From: Crotophaga sulcirostris
Taxonomy: Eukaryota > Chordata > Aves > Cuculiformes > Crotophagidae
Assembly: GCA_013397455.1 (NCBI GenBank)
Contig: VYZB01000279.1
Span: 906,046 to 970,045 of the forward strand
Direction: 5' to 3'
DNA: 64,000 nt
The position numbers were made by a program, and so were the translations under genes. The notes beneath the pieces were generated by a model. The model was not told the DNA's origin, searched no databases, and saw only the letters and a list, made by a program, of their open reading frames with translations. How positions within the stretch are numbered: position 1 is the stretch's first letter; each line of letters starts with the position of its first letter. Shown here one piece after another: positions 38,898-49,537 of the stretch.

Positions 38898-38989
38898 CTA
38901 ATTAGTAATCATCCAAACTATTCTTAAATTATCTAGTTTTGAGTTACTTGCGTAGTAACGGCATTAATTTCCGATAGGATTATTAATCC
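38898..38989. promoter_or_regulatory. Homeodomain site cluster with GGATTA-T-TAATCC palindrome (candidate enhancer core)
   Basis: The palindrome CTAATTAG (38898-38905) and the inverted pair GGATTA-T-TAATCC (38977-38989) lie within 92 bases, with further ATTA cores between and after them (TAATC at 38907, ATTAAT at 38963). TAATCC is the core preferred by bicoid-class homeodomains such as OTX and PITX; TAATTA is the core for many others. The arrangement looks like a developmental enhancer, but conservation has not been checked. Confidence 0.35.
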
Positions 38990-41791
38990 ATTTGCCAGTG
39001 TGAGATTGCCAGGGTAGAGGCAGTGGGAAGCCATACCATCAGTTATTATTATTAATGTTTCTTTAACAATTAACCTATCTGGTGTTCAGGGACAAACAGC
39101 ATATGTCATGTAGAGAGATATTTTTAAAGCTCTGTGGATACTTGCCATACGTCCTGCTGATTCGGCCACCTTGAAGTGCAAGGAGCTGTCATTAGTGAAG
39201 GTTTGACCCTGAATGTGCAAATTGCATAGGAACCAAATGAAAATATGAAATAATAGTTACCAAGACATTATAGCAATAGCTGAGGTGTGAATCCACTCCA
39301 AAAAACTGACTTTGCAAATGCAAGGCCTACCAGAGTGCTTTTCACTGATTCTCATTCAAGTAAAAGAGATCTGTAATTTGTTTTCCATGTTGTTAATTTC
39401 AAGAGTCTCAAATGCAGCCTATGTCTGAAGCTCACTCGAGCAGTCCTTTCTCATTTTGTCTATCTTGTGACTCTACAGTCAGTTCTTTTGAAAAGGAAAA
39501 TGTCAGTTTAGCATACCTCAAAAAATGACACGGCTGAGAATGGTCAGGGAGCTGCATATTTTCATTTAGTATAATTCAGAAAATAATGTGTGTATCATGA
39601 GCTTTCCCTGTCCCCCAGGTAAAACAGTTGCTCCAGAAGTAATCTATAACTATACAAGGCTGGGGTGAGACCTTTGTTTAGGGCAAATCATCCCACATCT
39701 ATTGCTGTGGAATCCTCATAACTTATTTAGAAACTTCTGGCACTGCTACTCGTCACAGATGGGATACTGGGTTAGACGAAGCTTAGATCACATGAAAACA
39801 CATTCCCAAACTTGATTATTTTTAAAGGGGCTTTTAAAGTTACCAATTCAACATTCCCTTCAAATATATCCTTCCAGAGAGGCAGTGCCAGCTTGAAAAA
39901 AGATCAGTTTGATGTCCCATAGAGAAGCCCTTGCTCTCAGCCAAGCAGCTTTCATGTCCCTGGGTAGCTCATTGCTGCAGCCCAGTTCCCTGCATAAGCC
40001 AAAACTGTTGCAAAATCAATTAAATAGCAGGAGGGGTGTGCTCAGGGCAGCTACCAGCCCTAACTCCATCACAGAGTGCAGCATTGCTGCCTAAAGAAGT
40101 TACTCCAGCCCACCAGCTACCATGGCTGTAAATATCAGCAGCTCACCCCTATACCTTTTATTAAATTCTACATAATTTTTAAAGGAGTTATCTAATTTTG
40201 AAGCAAATCTTGCTTTCTCGGTCACTTTGGGGGCTTCATTGGAAACTGATATTTGCAAGCACACTACATAAAATATTTCTAAAATCAGTAAAACCTAATA
40301 TTCAAAAGACTAAGGAGAACTGAACTTTTACCAGCCCAGGAAAATCAAGAGACCTGTCATTATTTAGAATTGCAAATGCCTTCTCATTAGCACAATATGT
40401 TGTGCTGGAGTTGGCCATGTGGAAAAGTTCTGCATGATAAAACAGCATGGGAGAGAGCCCAGCCAAATTTTTTTAAAATAAAAAAATAACTATATCGATG
40501 CCACCAAAGGAAAGGAATAAAGTTGTAAACATATTTCCCAGACATCAGCTAACAGCAGGAATTTACAGTTTTTCTGCAGTGGCCAAGTACAATAAAATTG
40601 ATCAGTTGACTACATGGATCCATAAAATAGTTTACACAGAATTATTGCCAGTTGGATCAGAAACAAAATTCTTCCACAAGAAAGTGACCATATAAGCATC
40701 CTTTTTCCATTACACATCACGGCAACTGCTGGGTAAATGAAGACCAGTTTTTCTTGGAGTTTGGCACTTTAGGATATTCTGCATCTAAACATCCCTCACA
40801 GACCAAGTATAGGAAGATGGGTAAGCTGGAAAGGACTAAAAACCTGGGCCATTCTCCTCCTCGTAGCCTTGGCTCATCAACTGTACCTGCCCTGGCAGGT
40901 GAAACTGGTTTGCAGGGCGCTTTGAACACAAGGCTAATTTTTATTTTTGTTGGGAGAGGCAATGGGAGACACTCTGTCCTAACACCCCCAGGAAGCCGAC
41001 AAGGCAGAGAACTGCAGATACAAACAACTTAAACCAGCATTAACATTGGTGCCCATCAGCATGTAGTGGCATTTACCTTCTTAGATTCCTTGTCCTCAGA
41101 CTGAACTAGGTGTCCTCCTTGGAACTGTGCCGCTCAGACAAACCCCACCAGACCAGGCTTTCAACATTGTTGCTATATGTAATCAATTCTGGTCTATTAT
41201 TAGGGACAAATTAATTAAATCCTAAAAAGCAATCTTTAAAAAAAAACCTCATTAAAACTCACTATCATTCAAACTCTAATGATACATAGTTTATAATCTT
41301 GATCCAGGTACCAGATCACTGCAAATAGGCACCCAAGTGAGCAGAAAATCGAGGAGCTTTTCTTACAAAATCTGGGGAAAAGTAGTGCTTGGGCACAGAA
41401 AAAGAGGACTGCCTTCTCTCAGGACTATAAATCCATCCCTGTGAGGGTGGAAGCACTCCTTTCTCCACTGCACACACAAGTTTAAAAGACCTGCTGGAAA
41501 GCAATGCAGAGCAAGAAGCTGAACCCGAGGCTCCAAAATGCCCTAAACATTGGAGTAGCAAATACATTACTGTAGGCCTCTTTTCCCCAACATTAGTCTC
41601 ACAATTACTAAAGAAAATCACTATATAAAATATGCAAAAACATAATTCATTATTTCACAATGCAATATACACAAAATCCTCCCCAACGTGTCGACATTTA
41701 GTTTGAAATATGCCAAGGTTAATAGCTATAATGTAAAATCGTTATCTGCAGCAGAGTATTAATTAGAGCCCTCATGCACAGTGCATTAACA

Positions 41792-41799
41792 ATTTGCAT
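41792..41799 (-). promoter_or_regulatory. Octamer (POU) site (candidate)
   Basis: ATTTGCAT is a perfect octamer (ATGCAAAT on the minus strand). It is followed by TCAAAG, a SOX/TCF-like core, one base closer than in the classic OCT-SOX composite, and preceded by AACAAT. It lies at the end of an AT-rich tract (41640-41790) that contains a TATTAATTAG core. Single octamers are frequent by chance. Confidence 0.3.
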
Positions 41800-42002
41800 T
41801 CAAAGAGGGCTGCAGTGGTTCGCTGCAGGAGGTTGGGAGCACATTATAGCCAGCAGAGATCTGGAAGACTTCAGGAAAAACCTCGCACTGAGCTGTCTTG
41901 CAGCCCAAAGCAATGTCTCTCTCCTGTCCTGTCCACTGAGCAAAAAGCATTTTTTTCTGGATCTCTCTGCATCGCTGGGCAGTCATTTACACCCCTCAAT
42001 TC

Positions 42003-42072
42003 AAAATTTACACAAAACTCAAAATTTACACAAAACTCAAAATTTACACAAAACTCAAAATTTACACAATTC
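42003..42072 (+). repeat. 18-base minisatellite, about 3.9 units
   Basis: Three perfect tandem copies of AAAATTTACACAAAACTC (42003-42056) are followed by a partial copy with a change near its end (42057-42072). Because the unit is a multiple of three, all frames stay open through it, which inflates the overlapping open frames. The array is flanked by near-identical sequences 'cagtcatttacacccctc' (from 41980) and 'cagtcatttacactcctc' (from 42072), so the array lies within a larger duplication. Confidence 0.95.
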
Positions 42073-44292
42073 AGTCATTTACACTCCTCTTGGTGTATGG
42101 GAGTCCTGCAGGCACTGAGGATGCACCTCAGCTTTGACTGCCATAGGCAGCTTTCTTCCAAATTGTGCCAGGCACCTCTCATAGCCTCCCCATTCTAAGC
42201 TTTTTTGGCTTGCATGTGCTGTATGTTTTTGGAAGAACACTGTTTTGATACAGAAAATGTCCTATACATTCAACGCTACTAACAGAGCCAGGCAGCTCCC
42301 AAACCCCTCAGACCGGTAATTTAGCAGAAGCCACTTTCACAAGTCTCAGAGGAAGACAGATAGCAACATTTCTGTTATTTTTGCAAATTTTATAACTTTG
42401 GAGGGCCTCATAGTCTCCCATGCACAATACTTGAACCACCAGACTTTCAGTGCAACTCTAGGGCAAAATTTCAAAACTCTTACAGGGTACGTGAAACATG
42501 TTCAGTCTCAGGTCAGAGAGCACATTCATCCCTCAATCACTCTTTTTTTTCCCACGCTGGTTAACAGATTAAATTTTTATCAGAGCACCAGGATAAAACC
42601 ACCAAATGCCAGGTGTATTCTACTCCTAGCAGGTGCTGAAAGATATTTATTCAAACATTTTTCCCCCCTTTTAGTTATCACTAATGCTCCCTTTGGGGCT
42701 TCTTTTGGAGGTCCTTTTCCTGCTAGAGGGCAAGTATTGCTAAGACTTCAGCCAGGACTCAGATGGCTGTGGGCTGTGACTCCAGCCAGCGAGGACTGAA
42801 AAGAAAGCAGGAAAAATAAATATCTGTGTGTAGATGCCTGCCTAGTTCTTCATCTGCTGAGCGATGCCTCTCCAGGGACCACTTTGACTTTTTAAAGATT
42901 TGTTTTATTTTTCTTTTAATAACGAACATGCAGATGCTCCATGATTTGAATTATTCCCATTAAATTTTCTTTCTTTTTTTCTCTTATTTCCAACTCATCT
43001 AGGACAAGGCAAGCACTTGGCATGCAGCAACACTGTCAATCAATGGGCTCACATCCATGAACCCAAGGAAAAAGAAAGTATGTTACTCTAACTCTGCTCC
43101 CCACTCAACAACAAAACCCTGCCCATTTCCTCCTTTGGGCCATGAACCCCTTCTTTACCTTCTTTCACTCCTTTGCATTAGCCAGTGTTCCAAGACTTGA
43201 CAGTCCTTGAGGTGTCTTTGATCCTCTCAGCCTCTTCCTGCCACGTACTTTCCTCACCACCCAAAATAAGACTCGTGACGAAAGCTGTGGAGGTGAAAGA
43301 GCAGGAGAGAGAGCGCTCGATCTCCAGGCAAAGGTGGGACACAGTAAAAAAGCCAAACGAGAGCCATCAGTGTAGGTGTGCATCAGAAACACAACTTGTT
43401 CCAAGTAAGAAACTGCTTTGTTGCAAGCAGTTTTTAAAAATGCAGGGAAGGGATGCAAGCAGCAAAGCTTTGCCTGCTAATGCCGCTCCGCTCCGACCCA
43501 CGGCTGCACCCAGCAGCATCACATCAGGGAAATGGCAGCAGGGGAATCTGCAGGAGGAATGAAGCACAGCAGCACCCTCACAGCCACAAAGCCAGACCCT
43601 AAAAACTGCAAATTGCCAGAACCTGCTGAAGTCCACAAGCACCACACAATTCCCATGAGCTAAAGGCTTTTGCAACCACTCAAACCATCTCTACTGCATC
43701 TGAAACGAAGTTCCTTCCAAAATTCCCATAACAATAATGGAAAAGTCCAAAAATGAGATCAGAGGTCCCAGAAGTACATAATACTTAGCACTTTTTAGGA
43801 CAAAAGCTTTCAGTAATAAGAGCCTCAAATTAAATTTCACATCTCAATAACTGGCCTTCCTTTCAGCTGCACTTGTTGCTTCTAGGAGCTCTGCCTGTTT
43901 TTGTAAAATCAGACATCATGATGAATTACCTGAATATACTTATTTTTATACTAAGAATCTATTCACTATGCCAAATTCTGCTCCAGTTTTTACAAGGAGT
44001 TACTTGTAATAATGGAGTCACTTCTTTTATCTGGTTCATTTTAGGGTTGTCTGGCTGACCTTTTTGAATAACAACTATTCAAGTATTTTTCAGCATCCTT
44101 TTTCTCTGAAATGGAATTATTCTTTAGCAATTAAATGTCAAAAATACAGACCCTTTTTTTTTTAAAAAATGACCTAGGATTTTCTTGCAAATCTTGTTTG
44201 TAGTGTATTGGGAATTTTCTATTCAAAACTATTTTGATAATCCCATTTGGTGACAAAATTATTTTGATAATCTTTTGAATGATGCTGTCAGC

Positions 44293-44310
44293 AAAAAAAA
44301 AAAAAAAAAA
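44293..44310. repeat. Poly(A) run (18 A)
   Basis: An uninterrupted run of 18 adenines after 'gtcagc'. I saw no retroposed gene or SINE upstream that would explain it as a tail. Confidence 0.9.
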
Positions 44311-44859
44311 CTTATTCCAAATCTTACGATTTCCTGGAAAATTTGGGCAACAACTGGGAAAGATCCTACTTAAGTATTTGAAACTCTATGCCCTCGTTTA
44401 AAATACCCCCCTTCTCCAGTCTGTGCTTGGATGTCTTATTATATCCCTGACCTATGATTACAGCAAGGTCGAAATGTCCAATTTTCCCAGCACCACAAGA
44501 AAAAAGAAATGAAAGGACAGCAACCCTGGTAAGTCCTCAAGGACAGAGCATTTGGATGCAATACTGTGACCCCAATGGCTATTTAATTCTGCAAATATCT
44601 GGCATTTACTGACCCCAAACCCATTGTAAATGTATTCCGGATTTACCATACTTATTTTCAAGGGTATTTTTGAGAGTATTACCTTGGTTTTATTTTCTTT
44701 TTATATGTGGATTCCTACATTAAACATGAAAAATACTCCAGCACACCCAGGGAGTGCCTGTGAAGCTACAGAGCTGTGGAAGAGCCCTCCTGGAAGGAGC
44801 TGATCCCTCAGAGCCACCCTCTACACTCTGTACAAGCTTTGCAAAACTACTGGAGTCAA

Positions 44860-44874
44860 TGATGATTATCATCA
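44860..44874. promoter_or_regulatory. TGATGAT-T-ATCATCA inverted repeat (candidate)
   Basis: Two 7-base arms around a single central base. TGAT/ATCA is the half-site of PBX/MEIS-type (TALE) homeodomains, and TGATTAT is close to a PBX-HOX composite. The neighbouring 70 bases are AT-rich and include CACAATTAACC. This is suggestive only. Confidence 0.3.
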
Positions 44875-47800
44875 AGGTAAATTTTATTCTCTGTCATGTC
44901 ATATCACAATTAACCAAGCAGCCATAATCACCTTCTATCTTGCTAAGTCCCTGAGTAGGCAGTTTGCTATCTGCTGTTGGGAGATAAGATAGATGCCCAC
45001 ATAGCGGTGAGAAATGTCCCATTTTCTAGATATACACAATCCATTTCAAAGGCAATAAATGCCCAACAGTGTTCTGTTCTGCTCTGTCTCATAACCTTTT
45101 TCCCTCTGCAACCTAATTATCACAGGGACTCTGCCTTCCTCTCCTCAGCTGCCCTATTTATACGCTTGTCCAGCGTTTCTCCAAGTGTGGGCATCCTGTA
45201 GGAGACACGAAAGCGCCTGTCTGCACTTGGAGAAATCATTCACCAACATATGAATATAAGCCTGTCAGGGGTGCCCATTGTGATTAATCAGCAGAGGCAA
45301 GAGAAGGTAAAGTGGGAGAGTCTCTGGTGCATAAAAAGCAACTTTAGTGCAATACAGTGCCTTCCTGCTTCAGCGCACCTACACTTACACCTCCTTCTGC
45401 TGAAAGCCTCTAAACACATCAGATTTCTTTCAGTGCAATCTTGTGCTTTTCTGTACCTCAGCTGTCACCTGGCTTTTGGAGATCACAGTTTCCAAAATCA
45501 AAACATTTAAAACCAACCTATAGCACACCTCCCACCAACAGTCAGTCCAGTGTCATCCTGCTACTGCTCATAAACAGCCTCAATAAGAGCAAAAATAAAA
45601 GCTAAGAAATGATAAACTTTTATGAATACTTTTGATCATTACTCACGGGCCTCATAAATCTCTGACACATTAGACAGTCAGACTAACACATCACAGAAAT
45701 TTTTCTTTTAGTGCTATAAATCTTTCTCATGTTGTTTCTATGGTTATAATAATAGAAATTTATTGTTGCTTTTGTTTCCTCCCATATTCTGTGTAATTAA
45801 TCTTGATGTGTTGGCGTGTACGTTTAGAGACAGTACATTTTGTTCCTGCCCATTTATATTTTTTTCAACAGCAAGTCCCATCTGAGTTAATATATTGTGT
45901 TATATTATATATAACCACTGACCATAACTCACATAGAACACAACACATTTTCATTTTGTTGCCCCATTGTTTTTGCAGTAAGTCGATACGATATGAGGTG
46001 AAGCGTGCCTTGCTCAGCACTTATTGATCTGTCTGTTTGCTCATTGCTTACATCAAAACACCACTTGTCAGCTCCTGCTCTGTTATGATTATCTTATCAT
46101 GCAGGAAGCGACAGCCTCAAAGACTAAATGCTAGTCGACATCCAAGGTCAGGTGATACTGAGAAACCAAAGGGTTTTCAGCAAGGCAGAGATGCCTAACT
46201 AGCACTTCAGGACCAACTCTCCTTTTTATTAAGGGCACCTCTACATTACAATCAGGAAAAGCAACTACAGCAGATAGAGGAATGCTTCAAAAAGTTCTTG
46301 TTGGAGTGAGGCTCAATGTAGGAATGGTGGTAGAGTGACAATAAACTAGAAGAACTAGAACTAGAGGAACCCTATCAACCAGAAATGACAGGCAAACTGT
46401 TTTCATTTTTTGCTAGAAAAAGGAGTTTAGAGTTACCAAAAGCTTGTACATCTTTCTATAATGAACACTGACCTCACGAGAGACTGCAGTGAAGCAGAAA
46501 TGTTGTGCATGGGTTTGGACTTTTTATCTCCTCACCAAGTGCCTTGCATGGTGGAAAAACTTAACCCTGCTTGTTGTTGAGGACATTTAGCCAATTGTGT
46601 GTCAATGCAGCATGTCAATATCACTCTGGACCAAAACCAAATGTCCAAGATGTCACCTCTCTGCATATTCAATGCACTAAGGTAGTGTATGGTGTACATT
46701 CATCTTGCCCTGACCTCATATGACGCCACATCAGCAACAAAAATCACTGCACCATCTTTTCTTCGTGTTTCTAACTGATAGACTCACCCTCCCTCCCCTG
46801 TAGACTACTGCTTTCAAGTTGTTAAAAAGCCCTGAAAAATACATTTGGAAAAGCAGCTCTGCTCTTTCAGAGCATGCAGCAGAGCAGTGCTTGAATAAAT
46901 GAATACAATTAGTGAATCCCTGCTTAAAGGATAAATTATTTTGCCACTGTAAAGAAGAGTTGTGGAGAGACAGATGCCAACAGCCAATGTGCTGATGCAT
47001 TTTGGAGTTTGTTGGCATGCCAGAAGGTAGGGTTATGAGTGACAGCAGAGCCTCTTTGGGTTTGGGTCACACTGTCTTAAAGTCCAGAAAGGAAAGATCA
47101 AGATTACAACTGCATTACTGATTTTCTGAAACAATTTATCCACCTACCCAGAAAATGGCAAAGGCCCACTAGCAATCTTCTGTGTACAGTTGTCCTACTA
47201 CATGGGGATCACAGTTTTAAATGAGTAGATTTCTCATGCTTGGGCATGTACGTAGAGGTGAGCCTTTGGTGCTGTGGAGGAACCTTGTCTCTCAAGGCTT
47301 TACAATCTCTGCAGAGAGAGGAACAAGTTTACAGGGTGGTTCAAAGCAAGAAAAATAAGTATCCCCTGACATGGAGGCAGTCTAGGGTGCTGTGCAATGA
47401 CAGTGTGCAGAAAAGGTGAAAACCTCCTCTATGTGGGCATTATCTATTACCAAATTATCATTTCTCTCTATCTCATGCTTTGGAGGCACTAGGTGACATC
47501 ACATGATGATGCCAAACACAATAAACACCGAAGGAAACCCCCAAGATGTATAACATGGGGTTCACGAACCCTTGTGCACTCTACTAAGTTAGTTCTCTTT
47601 TTTTGCCATCTTTTCTCTGTGGAACAAAAACCAGAGGGTTTTCTGGGATAACAGCTGGGGTTGACACTGTGCTTACTCTATAGCTTGGGGGACACAAGGA
47701 AAGCTAAATCAGCATTTGAGCCTCCATGCACTGGGTCAGGGAGCTATGTGGAGCACATAATTTCTTCTGCTACATTCAGCATAAGGCTACAAAACAGATT

Positions 47801-48963
47801 TAGACTAATTCATTTACAGCTGTACAATGCCAACACCCAGGAATTCAACAGTCCACATAAATACAGTCTCAAATTACCTCTTGTAACATGCTTACAGAGA
47901 GGAACTGAAGAGCATTTCCACACTTTGCATGGTTTGCATTACCGGTGTTATTTTTTAATGTAATCCAATACCTTATAGCTAAATCTGATGAGGAAACAGC
48001 TCACTAGAGTCCCCAAAGGGTTGGTTTTGTATGTTCTGTGATTTACGACTGTTTGATTTCACTTTCATGTGCTGGATATTCTAATTGCAACCTACCCATA
48101 TCCAACTTTCAGCCCACTGCTAGTTACAGATCAAGAGGGACTCATATCCCTCCCCTCACCTGCTCTGCACCCTGAACCTGCCCTTACAGCAAAGCCCACT
48201 TGTGGTTATGCTTTACAATTTGACGCACGCAGTTCTCCAACCATGTCTCTTCCTTAAACTTCCCAGCTTCAGCTTTGAGTTTCTCGTTTTCCAGAGTCCT
48301 TTTTCTCTGTCAGATGGTCTCTGACTTCAAGGCTCACGACAGCTGCCCTACAGGTACCAGCAGCATTTCCCTACCACAGTTAGCACAAAGCATGGGCAGC
48401 ATCCTTTAAACCCACTTCTCTTTTGTTTTTTAAGTCTTTTCTGTGAGCAGCTGCTGGCAGTAAGAGGCTTCCACTGCTTGGTGTTTCCATCCCCTGGAAC
48501 AATGGAAGGGAAAGTACTAATGATATGACATGCATTTTGCCACTGCAACATCCTTCTTCTGGAGGGAGATAATCGAATTGGTACCATATTACTGGAGCAC
48601 TTTAACAGTGACAGGAACGTGCACGCTGAAGTGCTCGGTCATTTGGTGAGAGTTGATATGAGCTGTGGTAGCTGGGCTTACTGCCATGAGCTCTGAGAAA
48701 ATTATATAGAGGTGAACTAAGAAAGAGAAATTCCTGAACTGAGCTGAATTGTTCGGATCCCAGAAAATCTCAGTTAATTCCCTCTCTTATTCCTCATCTT
48801 TTAGGATTATTTAGTTTCAAAATCTGCAGCTCTGATCCCAATACTTAACTTCTGAAAATCCTGGGGAGCTGACATGGTTTGGGGAGCTTTCACGAAAATG
48901 GAATTTGTGTAAATCAACGTAAGGCACTGCCAGGGTCCACCAGCCACGGAGGGTCTGCTGATG

Positions 48964-49005
48964 TCCTTTGGGACTTTATCCTTTGGGGCTTTATCCTTTG
49001 GCCCC
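48964..49005. repeat. 15-base minisatellite, about 2.8 units
   Basis: Units TCCTTTGGGACTTTA, TCCTTTGGGGCTTTA and a partial TCCTTTGGCCCC stand in tandem. The unit length is a multiple of three and produces a KDK(A/V)P repeat in an otherwise featureless minus-strand open frame (48807-49007). I regard this frame as chance. Confidence 0.9.
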
Positions 49006-49456
49006 ATCTGTGTGATAGGGTCACCTCCAGCCTCCTGGTGCTGCTGACACCAAGGTGATCAGAAGCCACAGTCCAGCTGACAGAGTGCAGCTGAATCTTC
49101 ATTTGAATACTCACAAGGAGGGGGAGGGAAGCTCTTTATTCAGTTCATTCTTCCTATTATTCTTCTTTGCACATGCTGCGTTTGTTTTTGTCATTAGGTT
49201 TCCAATGTCCCTAATAAGATATTAATGAGATGCTAATTCAACATGGAAATTACAGGAGACTGGCATGGAAAGGTTGCTATATTTAGAGCCAGAGCAGGAT
49301 TCTAATGGCTGTCTTCACCCATCTTGTGCCTTTTGTCAATTGCTTCCTTACTCTGGTGAGCAGTCTTGCATCCCTGAAGTGTGTGTCTAGGTGACATTGG
49401 AGGTTAGGAGAAATGACAAAAATTCTGGACTATGTTACCAAAGTAGTAATAAAAAA

Positions 49457-49537
49457 NNNNNNNNNNNNNNNNNNNNNNNNNNNNNNNNNNNNNNNNNNNN
49501 NNNNNNNNNNNNNNNNNNNNNNNNNNNNNNNNNNNNN
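49457..49537. other. Assembly gap (81 N)
   Basis: Eighty-one undetermined bases. The left edge is an A-run (taataaaaaa). Any open frame crossing this gap is an artefact. Confidence 0.99.

Larger units (their letters stand above)
34349..49456. other. Long single-copy non-coding block with candidate regulatory clusters
   Basis: Fifteen kilobases with no recognised gene or transposon, the longest repeat-poor part of the window. It contains most of the motif clusters described separately (35620-35960, 38840-39120, 41640-41810, 44855-44950, 45590-45810) and two small minisatellites (42003-42072, 48964-49005). An A-run lies at 44293-44310. Open frames such as 42398-42799 plus (133 codons) and 43185-43562 plus (125 codons) show no recognisable protein features and overlap frames on the other strand. 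Confidence 0.55.

Noticed and set aside
41774..42198. Overlapping open frames with HKTQNL or NSKFTQ repeats
   Set aside because: The repeats come from the 18-base minisatellite, which keeps frames open. They are not a repeat protein.
42398..42799. 133-codon plus-strand open frame
   Set aside because: No family resemblance, no low-complexity explanation needed, and no promoter or splice signals. Treated as chance.
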